64,000 nucleotides of DNA from Arthrobacter sp. FW306-07-I (lineage in GTDB: Bacteria > Actinomycetota > Actinomycetes > Actinomycetales > Micrococcaceae): NCBI RefSeq assembly GCF_021800405.1, contig NZ_CP084550.1:3968001-4032000 (forward strand), written 5' to 3'. How positions within the stretch are numbered: position 1 is the stretch's first letter; each line of letters starts with the position of its first letter. Positions 17,236 through 27,552 of the stretch are shown here, one piece after another. Below the pieces are notes generated by a model, which saw nothing but the letters and a program-made list of their open reading frames with translations, was not told the DNA's origin and did not search any database. The position numbers and the translations under genes were made by a program.

Positions 17236-18345
17236 TTGAACAGCACGCAGCCCTCCCCCATGCCGCCGACTGAGCTCAGGGTGGGCGTGGTAGGCATCGG
17301 CTGGGCCGGCCAACAGCACCTGAAGGCCTACGCCGGGCTGGAAGGCGTCAGCATCGTCTCGCTCGCAGGAATGGAGCAGGAACTCCGGGACTCCCTACAG
17401 GCCGAATACTCCATCCCGAACGGCTTCGCCGACTGGGAGGAGATGCTGGACCACGGCGGCCTGGACGCAGTCAGCGTTGCAGTTCCCACCTTCCTGCATG
17501 CGCCGGTGGCGATCGCCGCGCTGAAGCGGGGAATCCACGTCTTGAGCGAAAAACCCATCGCGCGCAACGCCGTGGAAGGCCAGGCCATGGTGGACGCGGC
17601 ACGGGAGGCCAGGCGCGTGCTGGACGTGGCGTTCAACCACCGCCGCCGCGGGGACATCCGGGCCCTCAAGCAGGTCATCGACGACGGCGGCCTGGGCCGC
17701 CCCTACTACGCCAAGGCATCCTGGCTGCGCCGCTCCGGCATCCCCACCCTGGGCAGCTGGTTCACCAACCCCGAGCTGTCCGGCGGCGGACCGCTTGCCG
17801 ACATCGGTGTCCACGCACTGGACTACGCGCTGTACCTCCTGGGCGAACCGAAAGTGGTTGCTGTCTCCGCCGCCACCCACTCCGAGCTCGGGCCGCAGGG
17901 CAGGGGCGGCGGAACCCGGTTCACCGCCCAGGCCTCCAGCCACGCATTCGAGGTGGAGGACTTTGCCTCGGCCTTCCTGCGGCTGGAAGGCGGCGCAACA
18001 CTCGTCGTCGAAGCAAGCTGGGCCACCTACCGGGAAATGGACGACCAGCTGGAGTTCACGGTCTACGGCACCGACGGCGGCGCCGAACTCAAGGCCCACG
18101 GGGCCCCTTTTCCACCCGTTGGCGAGCTCCGTGTGTTCACTGACAAAGACGGCGAATCCGCTGACTATATGCCCGCCGTCGTACCGGGCCGCGCCCACGA
18201 TGAAGTGGTGGAGGACTTCGTCGCCGCAGTTCGCGGCGGCGCGCAGGTGTGGAGCCGTCACGATGGCTCTCTGGCGCTGTACCGGGCACAGATCATCGAC
18301 GCCTGCTACCAGTCAGCACTGGAGCAGAGGGAGGTTCGGCTGTAA
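17236..18345 (+). CDS. Gfo/Idh/MocA-family oxidoreductase
   Basis: An NAD(P)-dependent sugar or inositol dehydrogenase-type protein of 369 residues. The Rossmann domain starts with [14 protein letters not shown] (GxGxxG near residues 17-25). The family motif SEKPIARN (EKP) lies near residue 110. The second domain carries [19 protein letters not shown], where Asp/His of the D-x-G-x-H motif are the usual catalytic residues. TTG start at 17236 with GAAGGAG seven bases upstream. Its TAA shares a base with the ATG of the ThuA-like gene, so the two are translationally coupled. Such pairs are common in sugar catabolism; the substrate is unknown. Confidence 0.88.
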   Translation: MNSTQPSPMPPTELRVGVVGIGWAGQQHLKAYAGLEGVSIVSLAGMEQELRDSLQAEYSIPNGFADWEEMLDHGGLDAVSVAVPTFLHAPVAIAALKRGIHVLSEKPIARNAVEGQAMVDAAREARRVLDVAFNHRRRGDIRALKQVIDDGGLGRPYYAKASWLRRSGIPTLGSWFTNPELSGGGPLADIGVHALDYALYLLGEPKVVAVSAATHSELGPQGRGGGTRFTAQASSHAFEVEDFASAFLRLEGGATLVVEASWATYREMDDQLEFTVYGTDGGAELKAHGAPFPPVGELRVFTDKDGESADYMPAVVPGRAHDEVVEDFVAAVRGGAQVWSRHDGSLALYRAQIIDACYQSALEQREVRL

Positions 18346-19103
18346 TGGACGGCAAACTGCGGATCCGGGTATGGAACGAGGGCGTGCACGAGGCCAACAA
18401 CCAGCCGGCCCACATCGGGGAGATCTACCCCGAGGGCATTCACGGCGCCATCGCCGCCGGGCTTCGCTCCCACCTTCCGGACGCGGAGGTCACGACGGCG
18501 GTCCTGGCCACGGATGATGAGCACGGCCTTGCGGAGGAGGTGCTGGCGGACACGGACGTCCTGCTCTGGTGGGGCCACATAGCCCATGCCGACGTCAGCG
18601 ACGCCGTCGTCGAACGCGTCCACCGGCACGTGCTGGGCGGGATGGGGCTGATCGTGCTCCACTCGGGGCATTTCTCGAAGATCTTCACCAAACTGCTGGG
18701 GACCAGCTGCTCCCTTGCCTGGCGCAACGACGGCGAGCGCGAGCTGGTGTGGACCGTGAAGCCCTCGCATCCCATCGCGGAAGGCGTGGACAGCCCCATC
18801 GTCATCCCGGAACAGGAGATGTACGGGGAACTGTTCGATATCCCGGACCCGGACGACCTGATCTTCATCAGCTCCTTCGCGGGCGGTGAGGTGTTCCGCT
18901 CCGGTGTCACGTTCACCCGGGGCAAGGGCCGTATCTTCTACTTCAGCCCTGGGGACCAGGAGTACCCGGTGTACCACCACCCGCAGATCCAGCGCGTCCT
19001 GGCCAACGGTGTGGTGTGGGCGGCGCAGCCCGGGTTAGACCGCTCGATCCCTGGTGTCAGCAACCCGGCCCGGGAGCGGTTTGAGGCCGAAAAACGTCAT
19101 TGA
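18345..19103 (+). CDS. ThuA-like protein (trehalose utilization family)
   Basis: A protein of 252 residues with the class I glutamine-amidotransferase-like fold of ThuA. It opens [11 protein letters not shown] and continues with [26 protein letters not shown] and [42 protein letters not shown] forms the C-terminal core. ThuA supports trehalose/sucrose metabolism in rhizobia, where it is thought to act on 3-keto sugars. With the adjoining Gfo/Idh/MocA enzyme, a keto-sugar step is plausible here. Coupled to the upstream gene by a stop/start overlap (TAATG). No membrane segment. Confidence 0.82.
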   Translation: MDGKLRIRVWNEGVHEANNQPAHIGEIYPEGIHGAIAAGLRSHLPDAEVTTAVLATDDEHGLAEEVLADTDVLLWWGHIAHADVSDAVVERVHRHVLGGMGLIVLHSGHFSKIFTKLLGTSCSLAWRNDGERELVWTVKPSHPIAEGVDSPIVIPEQEMYGELFDIPDPDDLIFISSFAGGEVFRSGVTFTRGKGRIFYFSPGDQEYPVYHHPQIQRVLANGVVWAAQPGLDRSIPGVSNPARERFEAEKRH

Positions 19104-19133
19104 CACAGGGTGCGCGCAAGAGCAGATTGAAAT

Positions 19134-19143
19134 CGTTGCAACG
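19134..19143. promoter_or_regulatory. CGTTGCAACG palindrome
   Basis: A 10-bp palindrome of the LacI-operator type, 31 bases after the ThuA-like gene and 115 bases before the cupin gene. No LacI-family gene is in the window, so this is a weak suggestion. Confidence 0.25.
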
Positions 19144-19257
19144 CAAGGTTCGGCAGGCTGTGGACGGGCACACCCCGCCCTGCCGTGCCTTTTCCCGGAG
19201 CGGCTCAGCGCGCTTGGGTATGAATTTTCATAACCACTCCCTTCCGAGGAGCCAGAA

Positions 19258-19632
19258 ATGCCTGCAGTAACGGTTAAGGATCTTGAATCCAAGTCCTTCA
19301 ACGAGCCCGACGAAAAGCGCCGGCCACCCAAGACGCAGGTGGACGTGGTGAACATCGGCGGTGCCACCTTGGGCCGCTTCACTTTTGAACCCGGCTGGCG
19401 CTGGTCCGAAACAGTCAAGACGGTGGTCCATACGGACAGCTGCCAGGTCAACCACCTGGGCTTCTGCACCGGCGGCACCCTGACCGTACAGCTGGACGAC
19501 GGGAGCAAAATGACCATCCGTGCCGGGGACGCCTATTCCATTCCCGCCGGGCACGACGCCTGGGTGGAAAACGACGAGGCGTACGTCGGCTACGAAATCA
19601 TCAGTGCAGCCGAGTTCGCCAAGCCCGCCTGA
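19258..19632 (+). CDS. Small cupin-domain protein
   Basis: A single-domain cupin of 124 residues. The beta-barrel is seen in GRFTFEPGWRWSETVKTV, followed by LGFCTGGTLTVQLDDG and AGDAYSIPAGHDAWV. The first motif lacks the usual His-x-His pair, with only a later HDAWV histidine, so metal binding and enzymatic activity are doubtful; it may bind a small ligand. A GAGGAG ribosome site precedes ATG 19258. A clear terminator follows, so it ends its own transcript. Function unknown. Confidence 0.78.
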   Translation: MPAVTVKDLESKSFNEPDEKRRPPKTQVDVVNIGGATLGRFTFEPGWRWSETVKTVVHTDSCQVNHLGFCTGGTLTVQLDDGSKMTIRAGDAYSIPAGHDAWVENDEAYVGYEIISAAEFAKPA

Positions 19633-19673
19633 CCACAGGAGTGCACAAACTGCTCGCAGTGCAGAAACTCCCG

Positions 19674-19699
19674 AGGGAGGTCCGCAAGGACCTCCCTTT
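19674..19699 (+). terminator. Rho-independent terminator after the cupin gene
   Basis: Perfect 10-bp stem AGGGAGGTCC / GGACCTCCCT (19674-19683, 19688-19697) with a GCAA tetraloop and a short T-run. Forty-two bases after the cupin stop. Confidence 0.85.
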
Positions 19700-19747
19700 C
19701 CTGTTGCCCGGGCCCTACGGTGGAGGGAACACAACGATCGGAGAGCA

Positions 19748-20734
19748 ATGAAAGTCACCGTCATCGGCGGCAGCGGCCATATCGGGTCGTTCCTGGTCCC
19801 CCGGCTGGTCCGAGCTGGCCACGAGGTCACCGTCATCAGCCGCGGCAACCGCAAGCCTTACCACGAGGCACCCGAATGGCAGGAGGTGCGCCAGGTCGCT
19901 GCGGACCGCGAGGCGGAGGACCGCGACGGGACTTTCGGGGACCGGGTTGCTGCCCTGAAGCCGGACGCCGTGGTGGACCTGGTCTGCTTCACGCTTGAAT
20001 CGGCAGCGTCGCTGGTACAGAGCCTGCGCGGCGAGGTGGGCCACCTGCTGCACTGTGGCTCCGTCTGGCGGTACGGGCAAAGCCTGAAACTGCCCATCAG
20101 GGAAGGATCGGACTCGGCCGCGGAGCCTTTCGGCGAGTACGGCATCCAGAAGAACCGGATTGCCCTGATGTTGAAGGAGGAAACGGCGCGCGGCGGACTG
20201 GCCACCACCTCACTGCATCCGGGCCACATCACAGGACCGGGCTGGCATCCTATCGGCCCGCTGGGAAACCTCGACCCCGCCGTATGGCAGACCATTTCCG
20301 CCGGCCAGCCCCTCCGGGTCCCCGGCAGCGGTGCTGAGCTCATGCATCATGTGCATGCCGACGACGTCGCCCAGGCCTTCGAGAAAGCCATCGCCCAGCG
20401 GGAAGCGGCAAGCGGCGAGGACTTCAACATCGTCGCCCCAACAGCGCTGACCGTCCGCGGCTACGCAGACATCGCCGCGGCCTGGTTCGGACACGCCGCC
20501 GTGCTGGAAACGGTCCCGTGGGACCGCTTCCGCGAAGACACGACGCGGGACTACGCAGAGTCCACCTGGGGCCACCTTTACCGCAGCCAGTGCTTCAGCA
20601 TTGAGAAGGCCACTTCAGTGCTGGGCTACGTGCCGCGGTACGAGCCCGAGCAGGCCATCTTCGAAGCCGTCCAGTGGCTCGTTGACCACGGCCAGCTGCA
20701 CGTCGCCCGCCCATTGGGCGTCCCTGCCGCCTGA
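19748..20734 (+). CDS. NAD-dependent epimerase/dehydratase family protein
   Basis: An extended SDR protein of 328 residues. The dinucleotide-binding motif VIGGSGHIGSFL is at residues 5-16. A beta-strand DAVVDLVCF precedes the Ser region HCGSVWRYG. YGIQKNRI supplies the Tyr-x3-Lys pair. HVHADDVAQAF is the usual substrate-side motif of sugar epimerases. The substrate cannot be assigned. GGAGA precedes ATG 19748. It is separated from the cupin gene by a terminator and appears monocistronic. Confidence 0.82.
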   Translation: MKVTVIGGSGHIGSFLVPRLVRAGHEVTVISRGNRKPYHEAPEWQEVRQVAADREAEDRDGTFGDRVAALKPDAVVDLVCFTLESAASLVQSLRGEVGHLLHCGSVWRYGQSLKLPIREGSDSAAEPFGEYGIQKNRIALMLKEETARGGLATTSLHPGHITGPGWHPIGPLGNLDPAVWQTISAGQPLRVPGSGAELMHHVHADDVAQAFEKAIAQREAASGEDFNIVAPTALTVRGYADIAAAWFGHAAVLETVPWDRFREDTTRDYAESTWGHLYRSQCFSIEKATSVLGYVPRYEPEQAIFEAVQWLVDHGQLHVARPLGVPAA

Positions 20735-20872
20735 GTGGCTCGCCTGGAGGTCTTGGCAAATTTACCCAAAATGTACGACGACGGATGGGCACCAAAGTCG
20801 AAAGCATGCTTAGTATGGAGGGGTCAGGCTCTGGCTTTGCCAGGGAGAGCACCAACTGTAAGGAGCAACTCC

Positions 20873-21049
20873 ATGGGTTTGGACGACAAGATCGGTAACG
20901 CCGCAGAAAAGCTTGGCGGCAAGGGCAAGGAAGCTGCCGGCAGCGCAACGGGCGACGAGAGCCTGAAGGCCGAAGGCAAGACGGACCAGGCAAAATCGGA
21001 CCTGAAGCAGGCCGGCGAGAACGTCAAGGACGCCTTCAAGAAGGATTAG
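20873..21049 (+). CDS. CsbD-family stress protein
   Basis: A very small, charged, all-helical protein of 58 residues. It begins GLDDKIGNAAEKLGGKGKEA and repeats a GKT/DQAKSDLKQAGENVKDA pattern, the signature of CsbD proteins. These are general stress proteins of unknown mechanism, sigma-B dependent in Bacillus. AAGGAG lies before ATG 20873. A TAGTAT hexamer sits about 55 bases upstream as a possible -10. Followed by a very stable terminator. Confidence 0.88.
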   Translation: MGLDDKIGNAAEKLGGKGKEAAGSATGDESLKAEGKTDQAKSDLKQAGENVKDAFKKD

Positions 21050-21065
21050 TCGGCGCCACACGCAA

Positions 21066-21101
21066 CAATGGGTGCAGCTCCAGCAGGAGCTGCACCCATT
21101 G
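21066..21101. terminator. Bidirectional terminator, 16-bp perfect stem
   Basis: Arms 21066-21081 and 21086-21101 pair perfectly around the loop AGCA, between convergent csbD-like and DUF1003 genes. No long T-run, but stability is very high. Confidence 0.8.
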
Positions 21102-21107
21102 GCGTTC

Positions 21108-21515
21108 CTAGGGCTGGTCGCGCTGGTCCCGGAGCTCCTGCAGGAGCTTCAGCTGCTCAGCATTGACCGCCATGAGCATTTCGATCTGGGCGGCAGCGCG
21201 GACATCTGTCTCATAGTCATGCTGGGCCATGGCGGAGGCGATGGCGTCCTGGCGCTTGGCCGCGATGAGCAGGATGGCGCCCTGCAGGCCGGCAAGCATG
21301 GACAGGAACAGGTTCAGCAGGATGTAGGGATACGGGTCCCATGCATTGTTGGCGAGAAGGTAGGAGTTCACTCCTGCCCAGAGCACCATGAAGCCCACGA
21401 AGATGCCTACGAAAGGCCAACTGCCCATGCCGTTCCGAAGCCTGTCCGCAGCCTTGTCGCCCGCGCTAAGGCCTTCTTTGTGCCGCCGGTGCCAGTTAAC
21501 TCTCATCTCAACCAT
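21108..21515 (-). CDS. DUF1003 membrane protein
   Basis: A protein of 135 residues with two membrane helices. The conserved DUF1003 core is present: an N-terminal DK-ADRL-N-MGSW helix, a first transmembrane helix, DPYPYILLNLFLSMLAGLQG, then a helical cytoplasmic tail with RAAAQIEMLMAVNAEQ. Function unknown. ATG 21515; an in-frame ATG nine bases further on is possible. Lies 62 bases downstream of the DUF1345 gene on the same strand. Confidence 0.85.
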   Translation of the reverse strand: MVEMRVNWHRRHKEGLSAGDKAADRLRNGMGSWPFVGIFVGFMVLWAGVNSYLLANNAWDPYPYILLNLFLSMLAGLQGAILLIAAKRQDAIASAMAQHDYETDVRAAAQIEMLMAVNAEQLKLLQELRDQRDQP

Positions 21516-21577
21516 GCGCCCAGAATAAATCCCCGGCGCCCCAGGCAGGGCGGCACCGATGGCGCGGCTTCGATCGC

Positions 21578-22252
21578 CTAGTGGATGAGCCCCGAGACCA
21601 GGTTGATGGTGGTGGCCAGGACAATGGCCCCAAGGAGGTACGACAGCAGCGCCTGCCGCAGGACCGTGGAACGGATCGCGTTGGTCTTCAGGTCCGTGTC
21701 CGAAACCTGGAAGGTCATGCCTACGGTGAAGGCGAGATAGGCAAAGTCCGAGTAGCGGGGCTGGGACTCCTCATTGAAATCGACGCCGGTGCCGTCCCGG
21801 TAGTAGATCGCGGCGTACCGGAGGGTGAACAGCGTGTGCACCAGGAACCATGACAGGGCAATGCTGCCCAGGGCCATGGCCACGGTGACATCCTTGGCTC
21901 CGCCCTGCTCATTGGAGGCGTCAAGCAGGATCAGGGCGACTCCCGCAAAGCTGGCCACCGTGGCGGTGAGGACCAAGGCGTCCGAAAAGACCCGGCCCGG
22001 GTCCTCTCTTCGGGCATGCGCAGCAGTGGCCGCGGGCCCCAGGCGCCCAATAACGCTCCACACCCAAACCAGGTAGGTGGCCGAAGCGACTGCCCACCCG
22101 AGCGCGGGTGCATAGGCCCAGGCTCCTGAGGGACCGACCAACAGTGCCGCAGCCAGGCCGACGACCAGCATGACCAGCATCCGGAGCCGCGAATGATGTG
22201 CGAGGGAGTTGAAGTTCCGGTGGTGGTCGCCGGGAACCGTCATGGACTTCAT
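21578..22252 (-). CDS. DUF1345 membrane protein
   Basis: A protein of 224 residues with five or six membrane helices. LSWFLVHTLFTLRYAAIYYRDGTGVDF and the later YSDFAYLAFTVGMTFQVSDTDLKTNAIR are the recognised DUF1345 core. They resemble the pore and filter region of potassium channel-like proteins, but transport activity is not established. Probably co-transcribed with the DUF1003 gene downstream. Confidence 0.88.
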   Translation of the reverse strand: MKSMTVPGDHHRNFNSLAHHSRLRMLVMLVVGLAAALLVGPSGAWAYAPALGWAVASATYLVWVWSVIGRLGPAATAAHARREDPGRVFSDALVLTATVASFAGVALILLDASNEQGGAKDVTVAMALGSIALSWFLVHTLFTLRYAAIYYRDGTGVDFNEESQPRYSDFAYLAFTVGMTFQVSDTDLKTNAIRSTVLRQALLSYLLGAIVLATTINLVSGLIH

Positions 22253-22304
22253 TGCCCGATCATGGCACGGGAGGCTGGGGCGCGGCTGGATGCCGCTCCC
22301 CCGG

Positions 22305-23390
<1,086 letters not shown>

Positions 23391-23590
23391 GAACAGTTCC
23401 TAACATTGCCGATATGAGGGCCGGCGCAGGAAAGCGCCATCGCTTCAAAGGTTCATGCTTCAACGTATCCGATTACGACCGGGCACCAGTAGGCGGATCC
23501 ACGCGCTTCCACTAATCTCCGTAATGTGACAGAAGAATTCCATCATTCGGGAAATGAGAAGCCCTATTCAAGGTTCGGGAGGAAGCGCTG

Positions 23591-24292
23591 ATGCCCTACA
23601 TTTGCCTCCTGCTCTCCGGCGCCGCGCTGCTGGTCAACGGACTGGCAACGCTCGGCCAGCTCCCCCGCCGCGACGCAGCCGTGTTCAGCATGGTGCTCGG
23701 TGGCACCCAACTGGTGCTCGGCGTCGTGCATCTTTTAGGGACCGGCGCCGGCGGTGAAGCCCTCATGACGGGCGCCGGCATGTTCCTGTTCGGACTGACC
23801 TACGTTTACGCCGGGCTGGACGTCCTGCTGGGGCTTGGCTCGAAGGGACTGGGCTGGTTCTGCGGCATGGTGGCGTTCTTTGGCCTGCTGCTGGCGGGTG
23901 CCTGGGTGGGCACCGATCCGCTGCTCGCCGTGCTGTGGGTGTGCTGGTCGGTGCTGTGGGGCCTGCTGTTTGCTTCCTTAGCGCTGGGAGCAGCGCGGCT
24001 GGAACCGTTCGCCGGCTGGGCGCTGGTCCTGGCCAGCCAGGTGACGGCCACGGTCCCGGCGTTCCTGGGCTTGGCCGGCCTGTGGCCCCGGAGCGGCTTG
24101 GTGGCCTGTCTGGCGGCGGCGCTGCTGGCCGGTCTCTTCGTGGCAGCGGGCTTGCTGGCGCGGCGGGGACGGCGCAGCCCTCACCGGGCCAGTGCAGGCA
24201 CCCCGGGGCTGGCTGCGACAGTCAACGACGTTTCGCTCCGTCACGCCGGCGAGGGGAGCAAAACCCGCCTGGCAGACCAACGCAGCGTCTAG
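23591..24292 (+). CDS. AmiS/UreI-family transporter
   Basis: A protein of 233 residues with six membrane helices of the AmiS/UreI family, proton-gated urea or amide channels. The first helix (YICLLLSGAALLVNGLA) and GLTYVYAGLDVLLGLGSKGLGWFCGMVA match the family. The C-terminal 45 residues are a hydrophilic tail, beyond the usual length of about 190. No amidase or urease gene is next to it. ATG 23591 has GGAGG upstream. Its stop overlaps the end of the convergent ABC ATPase pseudogene by four bases. Confidence 0.83.
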   Translation: MPYICLLLSGAALLVNGLATLGQLPRRDAAVFSMVLGGTQLVLGVVHLLGTGAGGEALMTGAGMFLFGLTYVYAGLDVLLGLGSKGLGWFCGMVAFFGLLLAGAWVGTDPLLAVLWVCWSVLWGLLFASLALGAARLEPFAGWALVLASQVTATVPAFLGLAGLWPRSGLVACLAAALLAGLFVAAGLLARRGRRSPHRASAGTPGLAATVNDVSLRHAGEGSKTRLADQRSV

Positions 24293-25138
24293 GACGCGGT
24301 GACCTCGGCTGCATGCTGCCGCCGGATCCCGCGCCTGCTGCTGCGGCCCGTGCGGGCGCTCCAGCGCTGATGCCGGTACTCGACGTCAATGGGGTGCCCG
24401 AAGGCGGCGCTGATGTTTTCGCTGGTGATGACCCCGGCAGCGGGCCCGGCGGCCACTGCCTGCCCGGCCGTGATCAGCAGCGCGTGGCTGGTTGTGGCGG
24501 GCAGTTCCTCCAGGTGGTGGGTGACCAGGACCGACGCCATCTGCGGATGGGTGTAGGCGAGGTCGTCGATGGTTTCCAGCAGTTGCTCCCGGGCAGCGAT
24601 GTCCAGGCCCGTGCAGGGTTCATCAAGAAGCAGCAGCTCCGGGGAGGAGATAAGGGCCCGGGCAATCAGCGCCCGCCCACGCTCACCCTGGGAGAGGGTG
24701 GGCCAGCGCAGACCGGCTTTGTGGGCCAGGCCAAACTGCTCCACGAGGTCATCGGCCCTGGCATACTCGTCGTGGGTGGGCTCCCACCGCGGGGCCAGGT
24801 CATTGCTCCCCGTCAGGCCCGAGGACAACCTGGCGGACAGTGAGGGGTGACAGGACCTGGTGGCGCGGATTGACGTGGCCGATGGATTGGCGAAGTGCCT
24901 TCAGTTCCACCCGCCCCAGGCGTTCGCCAAGCACGGATACCATTCCGGAACTGGGGTGGTTGACGGCCCCGCACAGCCCCATAAGGGTGCTCTTCCCGGC
25001 TCCGTTCGCCCCGAGCAATGCCCAGTGTTCTCCGGCCTTGACCGAGAGCGTGATCCCGCTGATGATGTCGCGGCCGTCCCGGCGGAACGAAACGTCGTCC
25101 AGTTCCAGTACCTGGTTGTTCACCGGGCGGTGGTTCAT
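24289..25138 (-). pseudogene. ABC transporter ATP-binding protein, frameshifted
   Basis: Two frames together make one ATPase of about 280 residues. From ATG 25138 the first frame has Walker A GANGAGKST (near residue 43) and the Q-loop region, and ends soon after SPLTVRQVVLGPDGEQ at 24800. The second frame continues with GLTGSNDLAPRWEP, signature LSQGERGRALIARAL, Walker B LLLLDEP and the switch His in LVTHHLEE. The frame changes near 24818-24828, most simply by loss of two bases or gain of one. No permease gene is adjacent. The domain order resembles ModF-like stand-alone ATPases. A sequencing error would restore a normal gene, so check the reads. Confidence 0.8.
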
Positions 25139-25278
25139 CTTTGGGTCTCCTCAAAGGGTTGGTGTTTCCCCAACTCTCGCGTCCCGTCCCGAATGAATGC
25201 AAAAAGCGTTCGACATGTGGCAGCGGCCGGCCGCCCTGAAGGGCAGCCGGCCGCGCATTGCTATGAAGTTTTGTTCCG

Positions 25279-26175
25279 TTACCGGAGCACCACGGTGCGG
25301 TTTCCCTGCAGGATGACGCGGCCTTCGCAGTGCCACTTCACCGCGTTGGAAAGGGCCTTGCATTCGGTGTCGCGGCCGGCGGCCACCAGGTCCTCGGGCC
25401 CGTAGGTGTGGTCCACGTCCACCACCTGCTGCGAGATGATGGGCCCCTCGTCCAGCTCCGCGTTCACGTAGTGCGCAGTGGCCCCCACGGTCTTGACGCC
25501 GCGCGCATAGGCCTGGTGGTACGGCTTGGCGCCCTTGAAGCTGGGCAGGAACGAGTGGTGGATGTTGATGGCCCGCCCGTCCAGCTTCCGGGTCAGGTCG
25601 TCGCTGAGGACCTGCATGTAGCGGGCCAGCACCACGAGCTCGACGTCGAGCCCGTCCACGAGCGCCATCAGCGCGGCTTCCGCTGCGGGTTTCGTGTCGG
25701 CGGTGACCGGGATGTGGTGGAACGGGATGCCGTGCCACTCCACCAGGGCCTCGTGGTCCCGGTGGTTGGACACCACCGCCACGATTTCCACGGGCAGCTC
25801 GCCAATGCGGGAACGGAACAGCAGGTCGTTAAGGCAGTGGCCGAACTTGGACACCATGATCAGGACCTTGCGTTTGGAGCCCTGGCGTTCCAGCTGCCAG
25901 CGCATGCCGAACTTGTCGGCCACCGGGGCGAAGGAAGAGCGCAGGACCTCCAGCGTGGACTCATCGCCTTCGGAGACGAAGTGGACACGCATGAAGAAGT
26001 GGCCTTCGGAGCGCTCCCCGAACTGCTTGTTGTCGATGATGTCGCAGCCGTGCTCCAGCAGGAAGCCGGAGACGGCGTGCACGATGCCGGGCCCTTCCGG
26101 GCAGTCAAGGGTAAGGACGTGTTCCACGGTGGTGGGCGCCTTGGGCGCGGGCACGTGGGTTTCAGTAACGGTCAT
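25279..26175 (-). CDS. purU: Formyltetrahydrofolate deformylase
   Basis: Hydrolyses 10-formyl-THF to formate and THF, 298 residues. The N-terminal ACT domain (about residues 18-95) starts VLTLDCPEGPGIVHAVSGFL. The formyltransferase-fold catalytic domain follows. INIHHSFLPSFKGAKPYHQAY and VGATAHYVNAELDEGPII carry the Asn/His/Asp catalytic set. It is the last gene of the sox operon, three bases after sdaA. There it can return folate carrying the one-carbon unit released from sarcosine. The same layout is known from other sarcosine oxidase operons. Confidence 0.95.
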   Translation of the reverse strand: MTVTETHVPAPKAPTTVEHVLTLDCPEGPGIVHAVSGFLLEHGCDIIDNKQFGERSEGHFFMRVHFVSEGDESTLEVLRSSFAPVADKFGMRWQLERQGSKRKVLIMVSKFGHCLNDLLFRSRIGELPVEIVAVVSNHRDHEALVEWHGIPFHHIPVTADTKPAAEAALMALVDGLDVELVVLARYMQVLSDDLTRKLDGRAINIHHSFLPSFKGAKPYHQAYARGVKTVGATAHYVNAELDEGPIISQQVVDVDHTYGPEDLVAAGRDTECKALSNAVKWHCEGRVILQGNRTVVLR

Positions 26176-26178
26176 GGT

Positions 26179-27552
26179 TCAGCACTCGATCACATTCACG
26201 GCGAGGCCTCCTCGGGAGGTTTCCTTGTACTTGGTTTTCATGTCGGCTCCGGTGTCCCGCATGGTCTTGATCGCCTTGTCCAGCGAGACCTTGTGGCTGC
26301 CGTCGCCGTGCAGGGCCAGACGGGCCGCGTTGATCGCCTTTACGCTGGCGATCGCGTTCCGTTCAATGCACGGGATCTGCACCAGGCCGCCCACGGGGTC
26401 GCAGGTCAGGCCCAGGTTGTGCTCGATCCCCACCTCCGCTGCGTTTTCCACCTGCGGGGGCGTTCCGCCAAGCACCTCGCAGAGCCCGGCGGCGGCCATC
26501 GAACAGGCAGAACCAACCTCGCCCTGGCAGCCCACTTCGGCACCGGAGATGGAGGCGTTCGTTTTGAACAGGATTCCGACGGCGGCCGCCGCCAGCAGGA
26601 AGCGGACCACACCGTCGTCGTCGGCCCCTGGAACAAACTTCACGTAGTAGTGCAGGACGGCCGGCACGATCCCGGCGGCGCCGTTGGTGGGGGCGGTGAC
26701 GATCCGCCCGCCGGCGGCATTTTCCTCGTTCACGGCCAGCGCGAACAGGTTGACCCATTCCATGGCATGGAGCGCATCTTTGGTGGCCGAATCCGCCGAC
26801 AGTGTCTTGTACAGGGCCGGTGCGCGCCGGGTCACTTTAAGGCCGCCGGGCAGGATGCCCTCGGCGTTGCAGCCGTTCTGCACACACTCCTTCATCACGG
26901 CCCACAGCCCCAGCAGCTGCTCCCGGAGTTCGGCTTCGCTGCGCCAGGTCAGTTCGTTGGCCAGCATGACGTCGGAGATGGACATGCCTTCCCGGCTGCA
27001 GATCTGCAGGAGCTCGTCTGCGGTAGAGAACGGGTACGGCAGGACGGTGTCGTCCGCCACCACCTTGTCCCCGCCCCGGGCATCGCCGTCCACCACAAAG
27101 CCGCCGCCGATGGAGTAGAAGCTCCGCTCGCTCAGCACGGCGCCGGCGTGGTCCAAGGCCCGGAAGGTCATGCCGTTCGGGTGCGCGGGGAGGGACTTGC
27201 GGCGGTGGAGCACCACGTCCTCTTCCCAGTTGAAGTCCACCCGGTGCACCCCGGCGATATGCAGTTCGGCGTCCAGCGCGGCGGCCGCCACCTGGTCGTC
27301 GGCGGTGAAGGTGTCCACGGTTTCCGGGTCAAGGCCCTTCAGCCCCAGGACCACCGCCTTGTCCGAGCCGTGGCCGCGGCCGGTGGCACCAAGGGACCCG
27401 AACAGTTCGGTCTGGACCCTGGCGGTGGCGGCCAGCTGCCCGTCGCCCTTCAGCCCGTCAGCGAAAAGCTTGGCTGCCCGCATCGGGCCCACCGTGTGTG
27501 ACGACGAGGGCCCGATGCCAACGGAGAACAGGTCCAGGACGCTGAGCGCCAT
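26179..27552 (-). CDS. sdaA: L-serine ammonia-lyase (iron-sulfur type)
   Basis: Single-chain serine dehydratase of 457 residues that converts L-serine to pyruvate and ammonia with a [4Fe-4S] cluster. The beta domain opens [27 protein letters not shown]. The alpha domain has the conserved cysteines in [22 protein letters not shown] and LTCDPVGG. The ATG at 27552 shares bases with the stop of soxG. Here it disposes of the serine formed by SHMT from glycine. Longer frames starting upstream run into soxG and are not needed. Confidence 0.95.
   Translation of the reverse strand: MALSVLDLFSVGIGPSSSHTVGPMRAAKLFADGLKGDGQLAATARVQTELFGSLGATGRGHGSDKAVVLGLKGLDPETVDTFTADDQVAAAALDAELHIAGVHRVDFNWEEDVVLHRRKSLPAHPNGMTFRALDHAGAVLSERSFYSIGGGFVVDGDARGGDKVVADDTVLPYPFSTADELLQICSREGMSISDVMLANELTWRSEAELREQLLGLWAVMKECVQNGCNAEGILPGGLKVTRRAPALYKTLSADSATKDALHAMEWVNLFALAVNEENAAGGRIVTAPTNGAAGIVPAVLHYYVKFVPGADDDGVVRFLLAAAAVGILFKTNASISGAEVGCQGEVGSACSMAAAGLCEVLGGTPPQVENAAEVGIEHNLGLTCDPVGGLVQIPCIERNAIASVKAINAARLALHGDGSHKVSLDKAIKTMRDTGADMKTKYKETSRGGLAVNVIEC

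Noticed and set aside
19258..19632. Cupin as a metal-dependent dioxygenase or isomerase
   Set aside because: The first cupin motif lacks the His-x-His pair; an enzymatic call would be unsupported.
20800..20817. GCATGCTTAGT shared between the csbD-like and phosphatase upstream regions
   Set aside because: An 11-base match containing the common palindrome GCATGC; the positions relative to the start codons differ greatly, so a shared promoter is not supported.
25330..27501. Open frame of 723 codons on the plus strand opposite purU and sdaA
   Set aside because: It mirrors real genes with strong family matches; high GC at third codon positions keeps the antisense frame open. Composition is Gly/Val/His-rich with no recognisable domain.
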